Part shown: piece by piece, positions 1 through 5,478 of the stretch | How positions within the stretch are numbered: the stretch's first letter is position 1 | How the letters are laid out: each line of letters begins with the position of its first letter | Source: Candidatus Latescibacterota bacterium | Lineage (GTDB): Bacteria > Latescibacterota > UBA2968 > UBA8231 | Reading direction: 5' to 3' | DNA length: 10,842 bases | NCBI GenBank assembly: GCA_003529325.1 | Contig: DPVW01000108.1 | Span: forward strand, 1-10,842 | Program-made: the position numbers and the translations under genes | The notes under the pieces: model-generated | What the model was told of the DNA's origin: nothing | The model's input: only the letters and a program-made list of their open reading frames with translations | The model's database searches: none

Positions 1-431
1 CAGCAGCTGGCTTGAGGTCGGTGACGTCGTCAGACGTGACGATGACACTGAACTCCTCCATGAGGTCAAGGACCGAGTCCACCAGCTCGACGTAGGCAAG
101 ATCACCGGATGTCACCAGCGCCGTCGACACGGTGCTCCTTCAACCAGGAGAGTATATCTCTCGTGCCGGGTAGTACCGTCAGATCGCTGAGCAGTCCGGA
201 CTTCCATAGGGGCATGTACGTTGCCATCACGAGTTCATAGTCGAGTTCGTACGTCTCGGCCAGTGACTTCATGCCCGATTCGATTCCCTTGCCAAAGGTC
301 CGTTCATGCCGCAACGAGCCCGTGTCGATTCCCAGCGTGATCAGGCACGATGTTTCTGCTCGAAGGTGGACCGGCTCGGTGTCGATCAGCGTTCCGTCCA
401 GATCGAAGCACGCTGCCCAATAATCAGACAT
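1..431 (-). CDS. HAD-superfamily phosphatase (beta-phosphoglucomutase-like), frameshifted and cut by the window edge
   Basis: Likely a cytoplasmic HAD subfamily I phosphohydrolase acting on a small phosphorylated metabolite, possibly a sugar phosphate. From the ATG at 431-429 the protein opens MSDYWAACFDLDGTLIDTEP, which is HAD motif I with nucleophile and acid/base Asp (DLDGT), followed by a helical cap region and VLPGTRDILSWLKEH. The frame then hits TGA at 104-102. Shifting by one base near 128-140 restores the expected family sequence: TALVTSGD (motif II Ser/Thr), then VIVTSDDVTDLKPAA (motif III Lys region), which stays open to base 1. The shift equals one extra base or two missing bases. 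The start overlaps the stop of the upstream Nudix gene by 8 bp (424-431), suggesting translational coupling and favouring this start over an ATG at 500. There is no clear Shine-Dalgarno. The fold call is firm; substrate is unknown; whether the frameshift is real or a sequencing error is open. Confidence 0.85.
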
Positions 432-1067
432 CACGACTGCTGTCGTCAGGGGATCCCGAAGGCAGACGGTTGGACATGCATCCCTGGAAGAGTGGTTCAT
501 TGACGTGACGAAGTCTGCCCAGGAAGGCTGTGCCGACCGGATCCAGGATGGCTTCTCCCGGAATTGTCTCTCTCGACCTTATCTGCCCGCCCAACTCCAG
601 CAACTCGTCGAGGGTGAGGCCACCGTCGAGCAGGGAGGAGAATTGTTCGGACTCGATCGACAAGACCGCGGGGAGGTCGATTGGCGAAGGTTGCGCCAGC
701 GTCGTGCCGTGGAAGACCGCCACGCAGGTATCTGATCGGTGTTCCGTCAAGTAACCGCCCCAGAAAAAGGAGACCCCGAAGAGGGCAGGTGCTCGCCTGC
801 TCGTATCGCCTTGCCGCCGGATATGACGTAGAGGGAGTTGCCCGGGGTGTCGAGTTCCAATTCACAGCCGATTTCTTCTATCGCCTCTCGATGCAGGGCT
901 TCGATCGGCGTTTCGTTGCCTTCGATCCCACCACCAATACAGCCCACACCGATCGTGGAAACCTTGCTCTCGTCGTATCGCCATTTGTTGCGAGACTGCA
1001 CCTCAAAGAGCAGGCGTCCGTCGAAACGGAGGAGGACGGCGGAACCGATAACTGAGGTCGTGGACAT
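424..1067 (-). CDS. Nudix hydrolase, frameshifted
   Basis: Nudix-family pyrophosphohydrolase that would cleave a nucleoside-diphosphate-linked substrate in the cytoplasm. From ATG 1067-1065, residues 46-68 match the Nudix box GX5EX7REUXEEXGU (G46, E52, R60-E61, E64-E65, G67), so the metal-binding glutamates are present. After residue ~95 (KAIRAGEHLP) the original frame runs 11 codons to a stop at 749-747. Another minus-strand frame continues as FGVSFFWGGYLTEHRSDTCV and on to TGA at 426-424. Joining them gives a protein of about 214 residues with a typical Nudix core plus a C-terminal extension. One missing C in the CCC run near 782-786 would repair it (CTG CCC CTC TTC GGG). It starts 19 bp after the PLP remnant's stop and overlaps the HAD start, so the three appear co-transcribed. 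Substrate is not predictable. A real disabling mutation and a base-calling error cannot be told apart here. Confidence 0.85.
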
Positions 1068-1086
1068 CGGTGAAGATCAGTGTGCA

Positions 1087-1278
1087 CTATGGATGCTGGA
1101 GCTGTTGCCAACGCTCCACGTCGTCACTTGAGATGGTGTCGTAGTGCCAAAGGGCCCAGTTGAGGCAGGCGATCAAGTCCTCAGGTTCCTCCACACCGGT
1201 GCCCAATCGAATCAACCGGTCGCGAGGACGTCGCAGAAGTGGCCGGTCTATGGATGCTACCAAGCAGAACCCGGGGTC
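1087..1278 (-). pseudogene. C-terminal remnant of a Cys/Met-metabolism PLP-dependent enzyme
   Basis: An open minus-strand stretch ends in TAG at 1089-1087 and reads RDRLIRLGTGVEEPEDLIAC from about 1224, then LNWALWHYD. This matches the extreme C-terminus of cystathionine gamma-lyase/synthase-type (trans-sulfuration) enzymes, which typically end with a (G)LIRLSVGIEDxxDLIADLxxAL block. Family members are about 380-400 residues; only ~46 recognisable residues and up to 64 codons are present. Upstream the frame is closed by TAG at 1281-1279, and the opposite strand then belongs to the IolE-like gene. There is no credible start codon or ribosome site, and the PLP lysine and core domain are absent. 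It lies 19 bp upstream of the Nudix gene in the same orientation, so it is probably the surviving tail of the preceding operon gene. The family call rests on one short block; the truncation itself is clear. Confidence 0.65.
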
Positions 1279-1374
1279 CTACTTACGGGAGCATATCTGT
1301 GGGCATCCCGTACTGTGACATGAGGTGACTGTTGTCGCCGGGACCCAGGGGGTGTCCTGTCGTGGCAACAATTC

Positions 1375-1403
1375 TTGTTCGACCTCTGTGGGACCGATAT
1401 CAT
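1375..1403 (+). promoter_or_regulatory. Candidate sigma70-type promoter giving a near-leaderless transcript
   Basis: TTGTTC (1375-1380), a 17-bp spacer and TATCAT (1398-1403, five of six matches to TATAAT) precede the ATG at 1410 by only 6 bases. Transcription from it would begin at or next to the start codon. This agrees with the absence of a Shine-Dalgarno before 1410. The -35 match is only three of six, so this remains a candidate. Confidence 0.35.
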
Positions 1404-1409
1404 TACACA

Positions 1410-2171
1410 ATGACGTTGCGATTCGCCTATAGCAGCCTGCCCTGGAAAGGGCAGAATCTGGAGCGCAACCTTGGGCAACTGGCGGCAAAGGGTTGGCAAG
1501 GTTGGGAGACGCGGGAGTCTCTCGATGAACTGGGCACTCCCAAGCGGATTCTCCGAGTCTGCGCCGATGCCGGCATCGAGATCGCCGCTGTGAGTGGACC
1601 GAATGCGAGCGACACATGCGAGACGCCGACGCATGAGATCTGCAAGCGGCGAATCGAGTTTGCCGCCGATTGTGGTGTGGCACTGTACATGACGAAAGGC
1701 CCAGGCCATGGCGACGTACAGCCCTCCAGCGACGCCGATCTTGATCGTGTTGCTGCGGTGTACGAGGATCTCGCCGAACATGGTGAACGTCTCGGGGTGA
1801 CGGTGGCCTGGCATCCACATGTCAATCACTTCGTCGACAGCGAAGGGGAGTGGGACCGTTTCCTGCAGCGGCTGCGCCGGGTTCGGCTGTGTCTGGACAT
1901 GGCCCACGTCGTGCTCTGGGGTTTCGAACCGGTGCAGGCCGCACGGGACCACGCGGATCGTCTCGCCTATGTCCATCTGCACGATAATCTGAGTCGCAAC
2001 AACACGGCGGGGGATCTCGGTGACGGTCCCATGACGGACTATGGCGCCTTTCTGCGCAGCCTGGAAGAGGTCGGCTTCGATGGCTGGGTCGTGGCCGTTT
2101 CCGGTGGCACGCGGGATGCCATAGACAGCATGGAAATCAATCGGGCGTATCTGCACAGCGTCGGTTACTGA
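1410..2171 (+). CDS. IolE-like sugar phosphate isomerase/epimerase (xylose isomerase-like TIM barrel)
   Basis: A 253-residue protein of the AP endonuclease 2/xylose isomerase-like TIM barrel family, which includes inosose dehydratases (IolE) and sugar epimerases. These are cytoplasmic and metal dependent, and act on inositol- or ketose-type substrates. Family landmarks: GWQGWET near residue 30, VAWHPHVNHFVDSEGEWDRF (133-152, the HPH region), RLCLDMAHVVLWG (159-171, with D163 and H166) and YVHLHDN (188-194). The metal-binding Glu expected near the end of strand beta 8 (usually W-V-V-x-E/E-V) is absent: residues 226-230 read WVVAV, with Ala229 where Glu is usual. Start: ATG 1410 is chosen because MTLRFAYSSLPW opens the first barrel strand; an in-frame TTG at 1332 would add a low-complexity N-terminus. 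The stop is 3 bp before the next ATG, so the two genes form an operon. Substrate is unknown, and activity is uncertain if Glu is truly lost. Confidence 0.85.
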   Translation: MTLRFAYSSLPWKGQNLERNLGQLAAKGWQGWETRESLDELGTPKRILRVCADAGIEIAAVSGPNASDTCETPTHEICKRRIEFAADCGVALYMTKGPGHGDVQPSSDADLDRVAAVYEDLAEHGERLGVTVAWHPHVNHFVDSEGEWDRFLQRLRRVRLCLDMAHVVLWGFEPVQAARDHADRLAYVHLHDNLSRNNTAGDLGDGPMTDYGAFLRSLEEVGFDGWVVAVSGGTRDAIDSMEINRAYLHSVGY

Positions 2172-2174
2172 CCC

Positions 2175-4355
2175 ATGACAGAGCCATTCGCCACCGGCCA
2201 GGTACTCGTCGAGGGCGAGGGGCCTTTGGCTGGGGTCGTCGTGTCCAACGGGTGCGATGTGGTGCGCACCGATGGGGAGGGCCGGTATCGTCTGTCCCGA
2301 CCGCGGGGTTGCCGTTTTGTCTCAGCCACCGTCCCGGGTGGGTACAGTTCTGACCGGTTCTATCTGGATGGCGACACCCAGGATCTGGACGATGGTGAGA
2401 TCCGTCTTCGTCCTCGGTCGGCGGGCGCTCCCGAACGCTTCACCTTCGCGCAGATCACCGACATGCATCTGTCCACCGAGCGGCGCTGCCTGCCGGAGGA
2501 TCTGGCCGAAGACCTGGCGGCAATCATCGACGATGGCGCTGGTGAGATCGATTTCTTCGTCGCCAGCGGTGACCTCACCGCCGGTGGCAAGCAAGAGGAG
2601 TTCGCCGCCTATCGCCGGGTTATTGAGGCTACCGGGTTGCCTGTATTCCACGCCGCCGGCAACCATGACGACGACGCGGAGTCGGCGGCACGCCATTTTC
2701 AGGATGCCCTCGGACCCCTTTCCTACAGCTTTGACTGGGGTGCGGTGCACTTCGTCGTCTATGATGGCGAGGCATTTGCCCGTAGGGGCGATCCTGTTGA
2801 AGAGACGGCGGCAGCCTTCCCATACCGGCCCGCCGCTGTCGATGACTGGATGCGCGCCGATCTGGCCATGCAGCCAGCGGGCACAGCCGTAGTCGTCATC
2901 AACCACTTCCCATGGGGGCGCGAATTCTACGACCAATGGCATGGCAATGGCATCGTCGCTGTGCTGTCCGGTCACTGGCACGCCAGTCGCCGTCACGCCG
3001 ACGGTGACACCGTGCACTATGCCACGCCGAGTCTGTGCTTCGGGGGCATCGATCAGAGTCAGCGAGGGTATCGACTGTTCCACTGGCGTTCCGATGGATT
3101 GCAGTCGGAGACGCGGGTCCTGAACTCGACAACACAACGGTCCCCTGGAATCTCCCTCCCAGTGACAGCAACCATACCCAAGGCGATATCTGGGGTGGCC
3201 GGCGAACTCGCTTCTGACTGGCCGCAGTTCCACGGTGGTCCCAGCCGCCGTGGGGCGTCACCGAAGGGACCTGCCCCGCCACTGGCACGCTGTTGGCACA
3301 CCGCCACAGGAGGGCATGTGCACACGGCGTCCTGCGTGGTTGCCCATGGGCGGGTCTATCAGACGACGATGGATGACGACACCGGCCAGAGTTGTGGCGT
3401 CACCGCCATCGATGCGGCGACGGGAGAGCTCTGTTGGCGGCATCGATCGGCTGCTTCGGTGCGTCATGCAGCGGCGTGCGCACAGGATTCCGTCTTCGCC
3501 ATGACGGTAACTGGCGAGCTGCTCTGTCTCGCCGCAGAATCCGGTGCATGTCAGTGGCGCCACCAGCTTGCCGAGCCATCCCGTCGGTGGGTGTTCGGCT
3601 CACCCCTCGTCAGCGACGGCTACGTCTACGCCGGCGTCAGTTCCGATTTCGTCGCCCTCGATGCTGACAGTGGCGAGGTGCTGTGGCGTCGGCAGGATTT
3701 TGGCCCCGATGACTGGATCTCCTCCTACCCATCCCCGGCGGCGGCAGCTGGGCGTGTCGTCGTCGCGTTCTACACGCAGCCGACGGCGTTGGCCGTACTC
3801 GATGCGGCGACGGGACAGAGTGTGTGGGAGCTGGCCGGCAGCAAGGCGACGTATATGTATGCCACACCTGTGGTCGGTACCGATCAACTGTTCACCGTGA
3901 GTGGCGGTTTGGTACGCGCCTTCGACCTGGAAACAGGGGACAGCCGCTGGGAGCAGGAGATTCGATTGGGGCGCATCCAGGCGACGCCAGCCCTTGCGGG
4001 GGAACGTCTGTTCGTCGCCACTGGCAGCGGCAAGCTGCACGCTCTGCATGTGACGGATGGGCGGGAATTGTGGCAGTGGAGTGTGGAGTCGGCGTGCCCA
4101 CTGTTCACGCCATACGTAAGATCGGGACCGACGACACTTGCCTCTCCGGTGGTGGCGGGAGGCGTGGTCTGGGTCGCTGCTGCCGACGGCTGCCTGTATG
4201 GCCTGGATGAGGCGACGGGAGAGCTGTTGTGGAGTGGTTATCTCGGTGCGCCCCTGGCGGCAGCCCCAGCGATCGGCGCAGGAGCACTGTTTATCGGCGC
4301 CACAGACGGCACGATTTCAGCCCTGTCTGTGGGGGGGCACAAAGGGGGGGCCTGA
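2175..4355 (+). CDS. Calcineurin-like phosphoesterase fused to a PQQ-type beta-propeller
   Basis: A 726-residue multidomain protein. Residues ~7-80 form a small carboxypeptidase-regulatory-like beta domain (GxVxxxGxPLAGVVVSNG...TDGEGRY), as in the N-terminal domain of some metallophosphoesterases. Residues ~88-305 are a calcineurin-like phosphoesterase with all usual metal motifs: D96-x-H98 (ITDMH), D133 (SGDLTAGG), N163-H164 (GNHD), H244 (NHFPWG) and H267-x-H269 (GHWH). Residues ~348-722 begin with DWPQFHGGPSRRG, a typical entry to PQQ-like propellers, followed by seven or eight blades each ending in a D-(A/S)-x-(T/S)-G-x-x-x-W signature (for example AIDAATGELCW, ALDADSGEVLW, GLDEATGELLW). 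No signal peptide or membrane segment is visible, so export is not supported. It lies 3 bp after the IolE-like stop and lacks its own strong Shine-Dalgarno, suggesting coupling. The phosphoesterase is probably catalytic; whether the propeller binds a cofactor or a partner is unknown. Two G7 runs in the final 30 bases make the last residues uncertain. Confidence 0.9.
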   Translation: MTEPFATGQVLVEGEGPLAGVVVSNGCDVVRTDGEGRYRLSRPRGCRFVSATVPGGYSSDRFYLDGDTQDLDDGEIRLRPRSAGAPERFTFAQITDMHLSTERRCLPEDLAEDLAAIIDDGAGEIDFFVASGDLTAGGKQEEFAAYRRVIEATGLPVFHAAGNHDDDAESAARHFQDALGPLSYSFDWGAVHFVVYDGEAFARRGDPVEETAAAFPYRPAAVDDWMRADLAMQPAGTAVVVINHFPWGREFYDQWHGNGIVAVLSGHWHASRRHADGDTVHYATPSLCFGGIDQSQRGYRLFHWRSDGLQSETRVLNSTTQRSPGISLPVTATIPKAISGVAGELASDWPQFHGGPSRRGASPKGPAPPLARCWHTATGGHVHTASCVVAHGRVYQTTMDDDTGQSCGVTAIDAATGELCWRHRSAASVRHAAACAQDSVFAMTVTGELLCLAAESGACQWRHQLAEPSRRWVFGSPLVSDGYVYAGVSSDFVALDADSGEVLWRRQDFGPDDWISSYPSPAAAAGRVVVAFYTQPTALAVLDAATGQSVWELAGSKATYMYATPVVGTDQLFTVSGGLVRAFDLETGDSRWEQEIRLGRIQATPALAGERLFVATGSGKLHALHVTDGRELWQWSVESACPLFTPYVRSGPTTLASPVVAGGVVWVAAADGCLYGLDEATGELLWSGYLGAPLAAAPAIGAGALFIGATDGTISALSVGGHKGGA
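3411..4220 (+). repeat. Internally repeated blade-end motif of the PQQ propeller, partly conserved at DNA level
   Basis: The blade-end motif DAATG recurs in the propeller. At DNA level tcgatgcggcgacggga is identical at 3409-3425 and 3799-3815, and gatgaggcgacgggagagct at 4206-4225 differs from the 3411 copy at one base. Identity this high between blades suggests fairly recent intragenic duplication or gene conversion, or codon-biased coding of a strongly conserved motif. Confidence 0.55.
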
Positions 4356-4375
4356 ATTCTCTCGGCGCGGAGAAT
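4356..4375 (+). terminator. Stem-loop directly after the phosphoesterase-propeller stop codon
   Basis: ATTCTC (4356-4361) and GAGAAT (4370-4375) are perfect 6-bp inverted arms around an 8-base loop, beginning immediately after the TGA at 4353-4355 and followed by gttgtt. The arms are AT-rich and there is no true T-tract, so it is a weak terminator candidate or an mRNA 3'-end stabiliser. The position is the strongest argument. Confidence 0.35.
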
Positions 4376-4390
4376 GTTGTTAAGGGCCGC

Positions 4391-4407
4391 CAGATCCTCG
4401 GGATCTG
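4391..4407. repeat. Perfect 7-bp inverted repeat at the right cassette junction
   Basis: cagatcc-tcg-ggatctg forms a 7-bp perfect hairpin with a 3-base loop. It lies 36 bp after the stop of the plus-strand cassette and inside the doubtful tail of the kinase remnant on the other strand. It may be a second terminator hairpin (no T-tract on either side), a protein site, or chance. Confidence 0.35.
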
Positions 4408-4614
4408 ACACTACAAATGAGATTTCATGTCGTTTTGAGTCGAGTCCAGATGTGACAAAAAATGACGAGAGAACATCGAGCTCGGACAATTCGCTCATAT
4501 TCGCCGGGCACGTCAAGACGACGGTGCGCAGACCGCTTCCAGCGAACTGCAGACCGGTGTCACACGACCCGGTGAAGTCATCGGCGATGATCAGGCAGTC
4601 GAGACGTTTGGGTG

Positions 4615-5433
4615 CTAGTGGCGCCACCGGTACTCTGGTTCCCAGTCCAGAATGCGGCGCGCCTTGCTGGTATCCATGAGCGCCCGAAAGGGCTCACTGT
4701 CATACTCGGCGCCGCCGCGCCATTCGACGTGCGGCAACAGCTGCCGTGCTAGCTCTCGACTCGTCAGCTCAATGGAGGACACATCGCTGGCATTGATGAG
4801 CAGCACCTCGTGTCCAGCGACGTCGCAGGTGAGCGCCCGGAGGGTTGCCCGGGCGAGGTCCTCGACGTGAATGAAACAGCCGTACTCCCAGTATGGCTTC
4901 CATTCATTGTCGGGATCCTCGGCGCGCAGTTTCAGGATCCCCTCAATGCGTTCGTCCGTCCACACAGCGGGTGGTCGAATGCTGATCGTGGAGATTCCGG
5001 CGCGTCGGGTGAACAGCCGACACGTCTCTTCGCCAAGATACTTTGACATGGCATACGCCCGCCCCGGTCGGCAGGGGTGGCTTTCGTCGATGGGCAGAAA
5101 GTCGGGCTCGGACTCGCCCATGAAGATGCCCATGGCATTGACACTGCTGTAGGCCACAACGCGGCCAATGCCGTGCCGTTCCGCTGCCTGCAGGACGTGC
5201 CACATGCCGGCAGCGGCACCGGAAAATACGGCTTCGTCAGGATTTTTTCCCATGACGGCAGCCAAATGAGCAACCGCGTCACAACCGCTCATTGCCTTCT
5301 CCACCGCCGCGGCATCCAGCATGTCGTTGCCCTCTTTGACATCGAATTCCACGACCTCGGAGCCCTCCGCCTTGAGTTGGCGCTTGACGACGGAACCGAT
5401 CCTGCCACTGCTACCTGTCAGAAACACGCGCAT
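4615..5433 (-). CDS. NAD(P)-dependent epimerase/dehydratase (extended SDR)
   Basis: A cytoplasmic extended short-chain dehydrogenase/reductase of 272 residues. Nucleotide-binding loop TGSSGRIG at residues 6-13 (TGxxGxxG), an acidic residue after beta 2 (VVEFDVKEG), AHLAAV, the active-site region VAYSSVNAMG, and the catalytic Y-x-x-x-K as YAMSK. The TGSSGRIGS loop and general layout resemble uronate dehydrogenase-like and nucleoside-diphosphate-sugar epimerase-like members, so oxidation or epimerisation of a sugar is likely; the exact substrate is not readable. Start: ATG 5433-5431 is chosen because the Rossmann strand MRVFLTG begins there and GGAGA (5442-5438) lies 4 bases upstream; an ATG 39 bases earlier adds nonconserved residues. 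It follows the Gfo/Idh gene by 45 bp and overlaps the kinase remnant, indicating one operon. Confidence 0.88.
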   Translation of the reverse strand: MRVFLTGSSGRIGSVVKRQLKAEGSEVVEFDVKEGNDMLDAAAVEKAMSGCDAVAHLAAVMGKNPDEAVFSGAAAGMWHVLQAAERHGIGRVVAYSSVNAMGIFMGESEPDFLPIDESHPCRPGRAYAMSKYLGEETCRLFTRRAGISTISIRPPAVWTDERIEGILKLRAEDPDNEWKPYWEYGCFIHVEDLARATLRALTCDVAGHEVLLINASDVSSIELTSRELARQLLPHVEWRGGAEYDSEPFRALMDTSKARRILDWEPEYRWRH

Positions 5434-5478
5434 GATTTCTCCATTGCATCCCATTGAACTGCACGGCGGCATGCGGGG

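Larger units (their letters stand above)
4238..4627 (-). pseudogene. N-terminal remnant of a four-carbon acid sugar kinase (OtnK/DUF1537 family)
   Basis: Starting at GTG 4627-4625, the protein reads LDCLIIADDFTGSCDTGLQF then AGSGLRTVVLTCP. This is the characteristic N-terminus of four-carbon acid sugar kinases, which phosphorylate threonate/erythronate-type acids; the ADDFTG segment is the family's signature substrate-binding loop. The start overlaps the SDR stop by 13 bp (4627-4615), as expected for a coupled operon gene. Family members run about 420 residues, but here recognisable sequence ends by residue ~50-90. The frame then continues antisense to the phosphoesterase-propeller gene until a stop at 4240-4238. 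The segment 4375-4490 is noticeably more AT-rich than its surroundings and does not clearly match the family, so the breakpoint may lie near 4490. The C-terminal domain is missing, so the product is almost certainly nonfunctional as a kinase. Confidence 0.75.

Noticed and set aside
1087..1258. Direct repeat ctatggatgct at 1087-1097 and 1248-1258 as a target-site duplication
   Set aside because: Both copies lie on the same side of the cassette, and 11-bp matches are expected by chance in a window this size.
1332..1409. TTG start at 1332 for the IolE-like gene
   Set aside because: The added 26 residues do not resemble the family, and the AGGTGA before it is only 3 bases from the codon.
1257..2156. 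Long minus-strand open frame antisense to the IolE-like gene
   Set aside because: No family motifs, codon usage mirrors the opposite strand, and the plus strand encodes a clear TIM barrel.
2322..3233. Minus-strand 303-codon open frame antisense to the phosphoesterase domain
   Set aside because: It is the shadow of a gene with all calcineurin motifs, has no recognisable domain and no ribosome site.
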